Virus record (IMG/VR): IMGVR_UViG_3300008952_000334
Coordinates: 1-21,915 of that record
Reading direction: 5' to 3' (one strand)
DNA: 21,915 nucleotides
Source of the DNA: a virus
Below are positions 1-9,100 of this stretch, piece after piece. The position numbers were made by a program, and so were the translations under genes. Numbering within the stretch: the stretch's first letter is position 1; every line of letters starts with the position of its first letter. Under the pieces are notes generated by a model, which was given only the letters and a program-made list of their open reading frames with translations, did no database searches and was not told the origin of the DNA.

Positions 1-59
1 CTCTTTTCGTCTAGTATTTCTGGGATCTTATCTCGAACTAACTTATTATACGTCGGCAT
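1..59 (-). CDS. MazG/PRA-PH-like pyrophosphohydrolase, N-terminus only
   Basis: Only the first 19 codons are inside the window: the protein begins MPTYNKLVRDKIPEILDEK and runs off the edge. The phrase YNKLVRDKIPEI is the hallmark start of the small house-cleaning pyrophosphohydrolases related to phosphoribosyl-ATP pyrophosphohydrolase and MazG, which hydrolyse (deoxy)nucleoside triphosphates or related nucleotides to monophosphates. The ATG overlaps the end of the HD-domain gene by 14 nt and has AAGGA (sense strand) 8 nt upstream, so the two are translationally coupled. The catalytic helices with the ExxE motifs lie outside the window, so substrate and activity cannot be judged. The family call is based on the N-terminal motif alone. 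Confidence 0.65.
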   Translation of the reverse strand, partial: MPTYNKLVRDKIPEILDEK

Positions 60-654
60 TCACAGCATCCTTTGATTGAAGTAATACTGCCTGTTTTGCC
101 TGTTGTAAAAGTACTGCTAGCATCGGTTCATTTCGAATATAAAACCGGTTTTCATCGAGATGTGACCCCTGAGACAGGTGGATTGCCAACCATTCATCAC
201 GGGTTAATTGTACACAAAAATGTTGCAGTAAGTACAACGTTAAATGTGGTACGGCAACTTTCGGGAGGGCTTCATTATATTTGTACATCTGACCAAGTTT
301 TTCCCGATGCCAATTCGAATCCTGATCTATAAAGAGATCTTCTTCCAGGCCACCAATTTTTCCTAACTCATGTAATAGACCAACTCGAAGAATTGACTTA
401 ACATCTTGTGTTACTTCATGAGCTTGGGCCAGCTTTCGCATGCGAGAAGTTACGGTCAGTGCATGTTCAACCAAGCCACCTGCATATGCACCACCTTGTT
501 CTAACTTAGTTGATGCTGGACATGCCAGGATCCTTTCGCCTAACGTATCCAATAATGAACCGATTAATTCATCCTGCTCATTTTCGAATGCCTTGCGGCA
601 TAGTCGTTCAAAGGTATCCCAATTTGATTTGATTTGATCGAAGTCAAGTTCCAT
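46..654 (-). CDS. HD-domain phosphohydrolase-like protein
   Basis: A 202-residue protein if translation starts at the ATG at 654, which has GGAG exactly 6 nt upstream; the in-frame ATG at 666 would add four residues but has a poorer site. The pattern GGLVEHAL (about residues 59-66) followed by LLHELGK (about 93-99), and later histidines near 137, 159 and 165, is that of HD-superfamily metal-dependent phosphohydrolases, which act on nucleotides, cyclic nucleotides or RNA ends; the layout recalls the HD domain of YhaM-type exonucleases. The paired HD dyad is His-Glu here instead of His-Asp, which may still bind metal or may weaken activity. A strong promoter lies directly upstream and the MazG-like gene overlaps its 3' end, suggesting a two-gene nucleotide-handling operon. 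The substrate is unknown. Confidence 0.75.
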   Translation of the reverse strand: MELDFDQIKSNWDTFERLCRKAFENEQDELIGSLLDTLGERILACPASTKLEQGGAYAGGLVEHALTVTSRMRKLAQAHEVTQDVKSILRVGLLHELGKIGGLEEDLFIDQDSNWHREKLGQMYKYNEALPKVAVPHLTLYLLQHFCVQLTRDEWLAIHLSQGSHLDENRFYIRNEPMLAVLLQQAKQAVLLQSKDAVNADV

Positions 655-680
655 GATTATCTCCATAAAGTCCTATGAAG

Positions 681-709
681 ATTATATCACATGTAGAGCA
701 AGTTTACAA
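681..709 (-). promoter_or_regulatory. Sigma70-like extended -10 promoter for the HD/MazG-like genes
   Basis: On the minus strand a perfect TATAAT (681-686) is preceded by TGA, giving an extended -10 element, and by TTGTAA (704-709, 4 of 6 consensus bases) with a 17-nt spacer. The predicted start of transcription is near 674, leaving a leader of only about 20 nt that contains the GGAG site at 661-664. It sits in the 59-nt gap between the 197-residue gene and the HD gene, so it would start a new transcript separate from the tail genes. Confidence 0.7.
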
Positions 710-713
710 GAAT

Positions 714-1307
714 CTACTTCGCTTTGTTGTGATTCCACTTATCATCGTCACTATCAACGCCATACACCAAAGCACCACCTGATGCTGCTTCAACTTTGAC
801 TTTTGCATCTAGCTGTAGCGTACGTGCCTTAACGGCACCGCGGACGGTATCATAGACAAATAGTACTGCATATCGATCTTTTTCTAGGCCTTTATTAGAG
901 ATATAGTATCCCCATCGACCTTGAGAATCTTTCTTTTCTTCTGGGGTACTGAATGCCTCTCCCATGGCTTCGGTTCCACCGACTGCCTTTTCCAAAAGAT
1001 CCTCTGTTTTTGATTGGTCATCTTTTCCTTGAACACCAGAAACCTTTAGGTTACTCATTAACTTGCTAGGATTCATCTCTGCAAGGCGATCCTGTTTTTT
1101 GCCACCGCCGAACATATCTTTCATCATCCCAGATATGTTCCCTTGACCAATTCCGCCCAAGACTGTTTTGCCGCTTGATCGACGGCCAGGTTTAGATTTG
1201 CTTTTGGGCTTCTCTTCTTTCGGTTCATCCCCAGGTTTCTCTTCTTCCTCGGATAGAATACGTCGAATTTGAGACCGAATAAAAGCTTCATTTTGTAACT
1301 TTGTCAT
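714..1307 (-). CDS. Protein of unknown function, possible virion component
   Basis: A 197-residue protein with no recognised domain. It opens with a short amphipathic segment (about residues 9-23, FIRSQIRRILSEEE), then a low-complexity stretch rich in Glu, Lys, Pro and Ser (about 21-48), a Gly/Met-rich segment (50-70) and a more ordered C-terminal part with several beta-prone stretches (130-185). Basic/hydrophobic LR..IR..L.E-type openings are seen in many structural proteins of T4-like phages, so a virion or assembly role is possible but unproven. The ATG at 1307 has AAGAAGG about 6 nt upstream. It lies 23 nt after the polymerase gene and probably shares its transcript; the next gene has its own promoter. 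Confidence 0.55.
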   Translation of the reverse strand: MTKLQNEAFIRSQIRRILSEEEEKPGDEPKEEKPKSKSKPGRRSSGKTVLGGIGQGNISGMMKDMFGGGKKQDRLAEMNPSKLMSNLKVSGVQGKDDQSKTEDLLEKAVGGTEAMGEAFSTPEEKKDSQGRWGYYISNKGLEKDRYAVLFVYDTVRGAVKARTLQLDAKVKVEAASGGALVYGVDSDDDKWNHNKAK

Positions 1308-1330
1308 ATCACACCTTCTTCTACTAATAA

Positions 1331-2554
1331 CTATACGCCAGACGCCCTGATGACTTCTAATCCAAGTGGAAAAGACCCTATTCCACCTACATCAATCCCT
1401 TTCGTCGCGAGGGTCCTTATTTTTGAACTACATGATGGGGGCACATCCAGAATTAATGCATCATGAATTACAAACAGCGGCTTAATGCCTGTGTCCATAT
1501 CTTGTAGCTCATTCATTACATTTTGAAATCCTAATAATGCAACGTCAGCCGAGGTTGATTGGATATAGTGGTTTACTAATACATTTTCATCTAGCCTATC
1601 AGGAACTAATTTTCGACCAAATAAATTAGTCATATGACCAGTATCTTTGAGTGCATATGTAAGCTGGTTCGTTAGCTTGGCAACCCCAAAATACTTCTTA
1701 ACACCCTGGATCACTTGGACTGAATTTAGATCATTACCTAACATATTCTGGAGCCTTCTAGCTGAAGCTCCGTATAGTGCACATAGAACAGCTAATTTTG
1801 CCTGATCCCTAGAGAGCATTCCTTGGAATAGCTCTTTTGATATACTGTTGTATACATCCATCTCTGGAACATTGCCAGAAATGAACCTTGCAACCCGCGG
1901 TTCGAGAGAGACAAAGTCAAGCTGGATAATCTCCCCACCATCATATTCAGATGTTATCAAATCTCGATATTTTTTAGGTAATGTCAGGATCATAGGGCCG
2001 CTCTTTACAGTGAGGCGACCAGTGCTTGTTGCAGTTTGATCATATACTACCGGGCGTGCCGTACCGTCTGCCAAGGGGTTAAAACTATTCAAAATACTAG
2101 TTACCGTAGAGTTATCCTCGGATTCCAAATACTTAGAGAGCTTTTGTGCATCTACACGAGCCCTAGAGAGGCCCAGGAGGAAGGCACGCTCCGCAATAAA
2201 GGTTTCCCCATATGCACAGCCAATAAAGGACTCCAGGGCCTGTGTGAGGCTAGACACCAACGCTTGTATCATCTCCTGGAAACGATATGCTGGCAATACT
2301 TTATGCCACGGTAATCTGGGCGTCTCGTTACCCATAAGAGTTCTAAAAGCCCTTGTATGGGCAGAGTTTTCTATTTGAGGAATCTCTATATCCCCCATCT
2401 TCATTATAACATCTAAACTCTTTACTTCGGAAGGATCACCGAATACCCAGGCATCAGCAGGGCTTATAGATGACCATGAATATGAGCCGGACTCGGGGTC
2501 ACAAACTAGATATTTCGAAACGCCTAAAATACTTGGATGTACAGATATTAACAT
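1331..2554 (-). CDS. Compact family A DNA polymerase, polymerase domain only
   Basis: This 407-residue protein carries the family A polymerase core: TGRL at 178-181, motif A QLDFVSLEPR at 211-220 (catalytic Asp213), the O-helix RDQAKLAVLCALYG at 249-262 (Arg249, Lys253, Tyr261) and motif C HDA at 364-366 (catalytic Asp365). The protein would extend DNA from a primer during phage replication. About 175 residues precede TGRL, enough for a reduced thumb but not for a 3'-5' exonuclease. Two positions are unusual: the site equal to E. coli Pol I Phe762 is Leu (257), and the Glu after the motif C Asp is Ala. The usual NPNLQNIP phrase after TGRL is not preserved. No good ribosome binding site precedes the ATG. 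It sits directly behind baseplate genes, an unusual place for a polymerase. Confidence 0.85.
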   Translation of the reverse strand: MLISVHPSILGVSKYLVCDPESGSYSWSSISPADAWVFGDPSEVKSLDVIMKMGDIEIPQIENSAHTRAFRTLMGNETPRLPWHKVLPAYRFQEMIQALVSSLTQALESFIGCAYGETFIAERAFLLGLSRARVDAQKLSKYLESEDNSTVTSILNSFNPLADGTARPVVYDQTATSTGRLTVKSGPMILTLPKKYRDLITSEYDGGEIIQLDFVSLEPRVARFISGNVPEMDVYNSISKELFQGMLSRDQAKLAVLCALYGASARRLQNMLGNDLNSVQVIQGVKKYFGVAKLTNQLTYALKDTGHMTNLFGRKLVPDRLDENVLVNHYIQSTSADVALLGFQNVMNELQDMDTGIKPLFVIHDALILDVPPSCSSKIRTLATKGIDVGGIGSFPLGLEVIRASGV

Positions 2555-2585
2555 GTATCAAACATACAACGTTTATGACAAGTGT

Positions 2586-5500
2586 TCATTCAGAATCTGG
2601 GGCTGCAGCTTGTTTATCAGCATCCTGAAGTGTCTCAGCTGCTTTCACAATGCTGTTCAATGTTGACTCATACTTACCGAAAGTATCTAGCTGAAGCATC
2701 TTAAGTGACGTCTTAAATTCGCCTGACGATATCGAATGAGAAATACCATTCACTGCATAGACGTTATCGGCCGTTGTCCCAGTTCCAAAATCGACAAAAA
2801 ACTGTTGGCCGTACCTTATGATTGGACAACCAATTATATCTAGGCTTAGTTGCGTAGGAGATACCTTTAGCGGTACACCTCTATCTTGGGACACTGCGCT
2901 AGTAGAGGCATTAGCTTGACCTTGTCTCATCATGTGTATCGATGTTAATGCAGGGTCATTCATGCTACTAAGATCTGCAGACAGTATTGCTGAGTTTTGA
3001 GAACCATATATGATCGTTGGCATTGTCTTCTTAACAAATGCCTTAAGGGCAGGAAATCCCCCCTTCATTCGTATTGAGGCTTCTCCTTTTTTTAACTCTG
3101 ATACATCAACAGCTGCCTTTTGTTTTCCCTCTGTATCTAGTACCTCGATTAAGCCAGCATCCATAGCTGCCTTGATTGCATTCATCCATTCTTCATTTTG
3201 GCCAGACTGAGTTTTATTTTGTGTTGCCGCATCACCATCTTTTTGAGCTGTAAACGTTGCCTGGTTTATTGCCCCCATAGAATCATTTCGAGATGCTTGG
3301 AGCATTTGTTGGACTCCAGTATATGCACTACATTGTTTGTCATATATATGAACCTTTAATATCGTTAAAGTTTCACCAGCTTCATCACTTGGATTTGAGT
3401 CACTATGGACAGGAACAGCCTCCATAAATATTGCTAACCGCGGCGGCTTGAATGTTTCATCACGAGTTGGGGCATCTCCACCATCTCGATAGGCATCCTG
3501 TATTCTTTTTGTTTTCATGTCATGAAGCATTGTTGCATCTAGCTTTTCATTTGCTAGTTCCCTGTTTCCATCTTCACCTTCCTTGAACTGGTCGGCAATA
3601 CCCCATGCATATGCGTGTTGTGCAGATATAAAGTTGCGTTGTATAAACCCTATAAACCTGCGAATAGACATATCAGGATCTGTTTTTGTTATTTTCTTAA
3701 ATTCCTTATAAAATTCATCCACGTCAATTGGGTATTGTGCTATATTCCAATCGGCTACATAAGATGCATATGGATTGAATGAATAGAAAATCAACTGAAT
3801 TTCATCATGTTTAGATTCTTGGACTAGTGGGGCACCAACAAAAACTGATAACAGTTTGCCAAGAGAAACGAAAGTCCTCTTACTTACTTTTTCATCAACG
3901 TAGCCTAACATGCTTTCTGGAAATTTCCAATGATCCTTATCAAAATCCAGCCTATAGGTACCAGGAGTTTGGACCCTTACAAACTTTCGTTCTACATCAT
4001 CATTAGGTGCACATCCTATCGTGCGAAAGAATGGATCCCCAGAAGCTGGATCCAACAACAAAGATACACGAGCATTAATAATCTTGGCTATTGTTGTATG
4101 TAAAGATCCGACCTTACCACCTGTACCATCAACGTCCTCACCCAGAAGACCCTCCAGTGCACCTCTTAGCTCCTCGCCTGTTGAACCGGCTTCTGCATCT
4201 TTGCTTTTTTTCATATAGGCCTGGATTTCTTTTATTGTGTCAGCATCAAGTTGCATTGAACTATTAAAGCTGGATACCTTACCTAGAAAATCAGTGCCAG
4301 ATACACTTTTTGCACCACTCTTAGTACCTGATACTTTTCTTTTTATCTGCCTTATTACTCTCGTCAGCTTCTCTATTTCTTTTTTCGCCTGACCTATCGT
4401 GTCATCTGAGCCAATCGTCCCCTTATCAATATCAACAAGGCCGAGCATACTGAGCTTCAATCCTATTGATACCTGGCCTGCATCATCAAACTTAAAATCA
4501 GAGTTCACAACTTGGTATTTCTCTTTTACCCTTAATGCATTTAGAAACTGACCTATTGGATTCGTTGAACTTGGGCCGCCGTCAGGATGAGACCACCCAT
4601 ACTCTATTAACATATGGGTACCGCCGTATAATGCTGGTCGGACAAATTCAGATATCTCACCCAATCTAGATCTGTCATGAAGTGTAACATTCATCTCAGC
4701 AGTTTTATGACACATCATACCACCGGCTGGGGTAACACTAACGCCTAGACCATCAACTGATGCAAATGGTCTAAACTTATCAATAACTGGTGCGGAACGT
4801 GGTCCGCCGATGGCATCTGCTTCGGTTGATTGTACTCCTGTTTTAGGGTCTGTTGTTGTGTAGTCTGCAAATACAACAAACTCTGGCTCATCAGCATTTA
4901 TCATACTTTGTGGTACTGTGAATAATTCCATGCCGGCATATGACATTTTCTTGGCTTCTTCATCATCACCCATGAGCATACCCATACCCACTGGCACACC
5001 ACCAAGAATCTGGCCATCGACGCCATCGGCGCCACCGTCAACCTGCTTTCGGCCTTGTAGGAATGTGTATAATGCCATTCCTGATGGTCGGCCTTTGTCA
5101 TCTAATGCAGGTTGATTATTTATAAATTGGATATTGAGATATGGAACGCACCTACTCAGTTCGATAGTGGGAATCAAGTTCATAAATAAGGAAACCGCAC
5201 CGGTGTCCCTATGTGCAGGAGACAACCTGGCAGGGTGTACCATAAATGCTGCTAATGAAGGAGCAGCAGATGTAGGTGCATCTGGTGCAGAGTTAACTCC
5301 TATAGGGGGCGTGCCTTCTTCATCCTTTGTAGCACCAGGATTTTTAGGAGTATCAGGATTGGGTGCTACAGGCGTAACCATCTCTCTCATTGAGGCCGGC
5401 TTTCCTACCCTATCAGCTGGTACCGTATTTTCAGGATGAATAATACAACAGCACTCTTTTGCCTTAGCATTTGCCTCGAAAACAGCAGGTTCATATATGA

Positions 5501-5870
5501 TATCAAACCAACCCTTTATTTTTGCTGCATCACCTGTAACAACTGCAGGATCTTTACCATCACCAAAATCGACACCATCGGTTACGTACGTCTCAAGCTT
5601 TGCGATAATATCTTTTGTAAGGTGCGCGCCCTCAGACACTGTAAGAAAAAATTTGGCTATATTAGCCTGGGGCGACATCTCTAAAATTTCTTGTACTGAG
5701 GGGGCGTTGGGCTTTGCCGGGTCGGTCAACGCGGTGCTGTCTAGATTTTCTAGTGCAGTTAATTTGCCTAGAAAGTCATCCTTGCTAAGAACACCGAAGT
5801 ATTTTCCTAAGGCTGCTGTGGCCTTGTCTAAGTCGGCCTTGTATGTAGGGTTCTTATCAGCAGCGCCCAT
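2586..5870 (-). CDS. Large baseplate hub-like protein
   Basis: A 1094-residue protein. Its last 100 residues (for example YGQQFFVDFGTGTTADNVYAV at about 1020-1040, then NGISHSISSGEFKTSLKM) match the end of phage hub proteins of the gpD/gp27 type, where a beta-barrel strand pair closes the ring that joins tube and spike. An earlier block (about 360-431) with LHDRSRLGEISEFVRP and IEYGWSHPDG looks like the first hub barrel. Between are a Pro/Ala-rich linker (about 165-207), a likely coiled coil (about 495-513) and a segment rich in charged residues. The ATG shares its A with the stop of the LysM-like gene (TAATG), so translation is coupled. Neighbours are tail genes throughout. The hub role is inferred from C-terminal pattern and position; the exact T4 counterpart is not certain. 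Confidence 0.65.
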   Translation of the reverse strand: MGAADKNPTYKADLDKATAALGKYFGVLSKDDFLGKLTALENLDSTALTDPAKPNAPSVQEILEMSPQANIAKFFLTVSEGAHLTKDIIAKLETYVTDGVDFGDGKDPAVVTGDAAKIKGWFDIIYEPAVFEANAKAKECCCIIHPENTVPADRVGKPASMREMVTPVAPNPDTPKNPGATKDEEGTPPIGVNSAPDAPTSAAPSLAAFMVHPARLSPAHRDTGAVSLFMNLIPTIELSRCVPYLNIQFINNQPALDDKGRPSGMALYTFLQGRKQVDGGADGVDGQILGGVPVGMGMLMGDDEEAKKMSYAGMELFTVPQSMINADEPEFVVFADYTTTDPKTGVQSTEADAIGGPRSAPVIDKFRPFASVDGLGVSVTPAGGMMCHKTAEMNVTLHDRSRLGEISEFVRPALYGGTHMLIEYGWSHPDGGPSSTNPIGQFLNALRVKEKYQVVNSDFKFDDAGQVSIGLKLSMLGLVDIDKGTIGSDDTIGQAKKEIEKLTRVIRQIKRKVSGTKSGAKSVSGTDFLGKVSSFNSSMQLDADTIKEIQAYMKKSKDAEAGSTGEELRGALEGLLGEDVDGTGGKVGSLHTTIAKIINARVSLLLDPASGDPFFRTIGCAPNDDVERKFVRVQTPGTYRLDFDKDHWKFPESMLGYVDEKVSKRTFVSLGKLLSVFVGAPLVQESKHDEIQLIFYSFNPYASYVADWNIAQYPIDVDEFYKEFKKITKTDPDMSIRRFIGFIQRNFISAQHAYAWGIADQFKEGEDGNRELANEKLDATMLHDMKTKRIQDAYRDGGDAPTRDETFKPPRLAIFMEAVPVHSDSNPSDEAGETLTILKVHIYDKQCSAYTGVQQMLQASRNDSMGAINQATFTAQKDGDAATQNKTQSGQNEEWMNAIKAAMDAGLIEVLDTEGKQKAAVDVSELKKGEASIRMKGGFPALKAFVKKTMPTIIYGSQNSAILSADLSSMNDPALTSIHMMRQGQANASTSAVSQDRGVPLKVSPTQLSLDIIGCPIIRYGQQFFVDFGTGTTADNVYAVNGISHSISSGEFKTSLKMLQLDTFGKYESTLNSIVKAAETLQDADKQAAAPDSE

Positions 5871-6166
5871 TATGACACCAACATTGCAATTCCGGATAGG
5901 TCAGTTGGTACCAGAATCCTTGTCCCGGGAGGTACCTGAAGTCCCCAACCTATCCCGCTGGCTGCGGCTATTACCCACCATAATTGACCATTTCCATATA
6001 CTTTACCAGCAAGGTGGTCCAGGCGCTCGCCCTCCTTAAGGATAATCGGTTTTGTAATGACATTATTTCGGCGAACTGCCTTTTGAATTCTTCTAATATT
6101 CTCTGGTGTAGCAAGCTGCTTACCACGATTCATTAGGTCTGTTCTGTCATATCGATTAATTGCCAT
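5870..6166 (-). CDS. LysM-like / gp53-like baseplate wedge protein
   Basis: A 98-residue protein. Residues 44-88 have the LysM-like pattern of small phage baseplate proteins: KEGERLDHLAGKVYGNGQ, LWWVIAAASGI and a closing PPGTRILVP strand. In T4 gp53 and in gpX-like proteins this fold holds baseplate subunits together rather than binding peptidoglycan. The first 43 residues are basic and helical and may bind a partner. AAGGG lies about 8 nt before the ATG, overlapping the stop of the preceding gene (10-nt gap), and the stop overlaps the start of the hub gene, placing it in a tight baseplate operon. Assignment to a precise T4 gene product is by pattern only. Confidence 0.8.
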   Translation of the reverse strand: MAINRYDRTDLMNRGKQLATPENIRRIQKAVRRNNVITKPIILKEGERLDHLAGKVYGNGQLWWVIAAASGIGWGLQVPPGTRILVPTDLSGIAMLVS

Positions 6167-6176
6167 AATTTATCCC

Positions 6177-9100
6177 TTACCCAAATATACCAAAACCACC
6201 GGCATTACCACCCTCATCTTCTTCTGGGTCTACGAGATCTGCACGATTTTGTTGTGCTGCTGACTGGCGGGTTTCTTCGCTGGCATCATTAAAGTTTTCA
6301 CCATGAATATCATCACCTGCTAAAGCATTCATAGCCCTACCAACATTATAAATAGCTCCTCTATTAAAGCCGTCGGCGTCTAAGCCAGGAGGTATATCAT
6401 GGATTGGAGCAAAGCCCATTGTTACTTTAACCCACATAGGAGCTTTTGATCCTAATCGGCGGGTCTCCCATGGAGCACCGTCATAGCCAAGACTTAAACT
6501 AGTTATGTGCCCAGCTAAGCCTCGACCACCTGCAGACTCAAATGACCTTACAATCGCATTAACATCAGGACCAAAGAACTTATTAGGGCCGCCGGCTTGA
6601 TATGCTTCTTTAGCAGCTTTATCTGCTGCATATGCATCTGTTACACCCTTTTCTGTCTCCGCCATTTCGGCCAGGACATCTGGATGGGCTACTAATCTTG
6701 CCCAGGGAACAAAAAACCCATAATCATTCGGGTCATATTTCTTTTTAAGTTTTTCGTCGGTTATCTTTACATGCCAATAGGGTTGCCCTTCAGGGGAAGG
6801 TAGGCCAGGAATAGAGACAGGAGAACCACCCTTAACGGCTATTTCCTCAATTGTACATGTTACTGTATCAATTAGTGTACAACGTTTCTTCTTATCTTCT
6901 GCCGGCTCCTTAAATAAATAACCACTTATCTCAGGCTCAACAATGACCTTGTTACCAACAGCCAACACACCTATTGCTGTCCCTTCCTCAGCTGATTTTG
7001 GTGGAGGTGGGGTTACAGAATTGCCATTCCCATCGTCTATCTTGCCTTTAACGGTACCACTTACTAACTCAGCAATTGCATCTGCTTTCGCCTTTGTAAC
7101 GTTATCAGCTGCAGCCTCACTAGCTTTCTTTAAGTCGGCGATGGTGGCAGAAAGATCAAATAGGCCATCAGGCTGACCCAGGCCGAAGAGGCGGGCCAAG
7201 TTGAATCGTGAATAATTTGTCTTTACAAGATCACCTAAACGGAGCCTAATAAGTGGAGAAGCCATTGGGACTTGTGAAAAAGGCATTACAATTTTATCGC
7301 CGCTAGCCATCTGGAGTGATGTACCCCTGGACCATTGAGGATATATCATTGTTGTTAGCTTATTGATGTCGAACCACATTGCGTCAAAATCTTCAGGGCT
7401 TGTTGCTGCGACCCAAAATGTTAGATTCATAGATCGACTAGTTTTTTTCCAGATCCTTATATCATCAACCCTGCCGTAACTGCTAACAGTATTATAATCT
7501 GGTGAATAGTCATCTGTTATACTTTCTATAAATGCATGGAATCCTAAAATTTCATTTGTTCTAAGATCATGAAAATAAAATGGTACGTACTCTAGTTCAA
7601 ATAAGTCCTCAACATGTTTGACATACGCTTGTGATAGCCTACCATTTTGTACTGGGGTAAAATCTGGATTTCCTGTTTCACCCTTATCATCTGATGCTAC
7701 TTGCCCTTTATTTACATCCGCAACATCAGTGTGGACTATCTTACCCCCGATTGCCGGACTCTCGGCTACCATGCCATCAGCACCCTGGGTTTTTGTCATT
7801 CCCCAACCGATACTAGCTATACCCATTGATGCCGGCATAAGATAGCGGCTGGGCAATGCGGATTGCCTCCAGACTAATTGGCCTGAATCAATTTTTGCCC
7901 TGGATTTTCCAACCCTTGTACCAGGATTCTCAGGAATCTTATCTAGATCTCTTCCCATCGGGGCGCGTGAATAAGTTTCAGATGCTATTATAATATCCCC
8001 CAAGGATCCCATCTGCATTAAAAACCTAAAAGAGGTCGACGAAGCAAACTCTGTAATAATTGTTAGTGCTCCGTTTACCGCTGATAAAACTCCTCCTGTC
8101 GGGAAGTTCATTATTGCTTTTTCTGTTTGTTCAAGATCCCTAACAACCTGTCTCATAACACTGGCATAATATCCAGAAGAGGTGGCAAGATTTTGTGCCG
8201 AATCAATTATATCTTGGGCCGTCATATCCCCCAGGGCTTTATCAAATCCATAAAATGCAGCAAGGCCACGCTCCATAGATAATGATAGTGGGGCCTCAGT
8301 AATAGGGATACCAAGAATGTCATAAAAGAAATTAGCTACTGAGGGTTGGCGTGACTTACCTTTTGGTAGTGTCGTTGGGTTTTCCTGCTCAGGAGTATTT
8401 GGCGGTACCTCAAATGGGTTTGTACTGGCCAGTATTGCTAGCCGAATCAAAACAGTCAGGGCTAGCATTGATATAAGGGATGTTGCAGCAAGGATCACCA
8501 TACCCAATGGAAGCGGGCCGGCGAAAGGTTCAAGGTGTGAGTTTAACTGGCCATATGTTAGGCGGTTATTACTGTGGCCATCGCCATATACTGTATCTTC
8601 ATATTGGCCTTCTGCACCAGCTTCACCGGTGTTTAACAGATATTCACTTTTTCCGCCTAGTTCCCACTCCCCATCAATATGATCAGTTATATTTCTAGCA
8701 GATAAGTCTGCAGTCTCTACATGTAATAGTGGAATAGCTAGCTGCGCTGCATTTGGGAGTACCGCAAGATCTGATAAACCAAATGTATTAGGATCAAATT
8801 TGCCATGGCCTGTTGCAGTATAGATTAATGCACGGCCTAACTTCATCATTTCTTCAGCATCAAAAGCTAGAGCCTCCGGGTTGTACTTACCAAGCTCAAT
8901 CTGCTGTGTCCCCATTGTTCCTTTTGCATTACCAGCTCTACCCCATGCGCCGTCTCTAAGATATGGGGAGCTGGTACCAGGATGAAATCGATTATTTTTC
9001 AATATTGCAGAAGTTCTTTGTTGTATTAGTGTTGCGCCATCTTCATCTTCGGTTGATTTATTAACGTCAGCATATAGCGTATGACCTGGGCCATGAGCTC

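Noticed and set aside
1331-2554. Single-subunit T7-type RNA polymerase
   Set aside because: Motif C reads HDA, near the HDS of T7-type RNA polymerases, but TGRL, the LEPR motif A and the K...YG O-helix are those of family A DNA polymerases, and the protein is less than half the length of a T7-type RNA polymerase.
2555-2585. Possible promoter before the polymerase gene (TTGTCA on the minus strand)
   Set aside because: No acceptable -10 element occurs at 16-18 nt; the best fit would overlap the start codon.
5117-5124. T4 late promoter-like TATAAATA on the minus strand
   Set aside because: A single 8-base match within the coding part of the hub gene, with no gene start nearby; expected by chance in an AT-rich window of this size.
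5497-6039. Plus-strand open frame of 180 codons
   Set aside because: It crosses the hub and LysM-like genes on the opposite strand, both of which have better family support and coupled starts.
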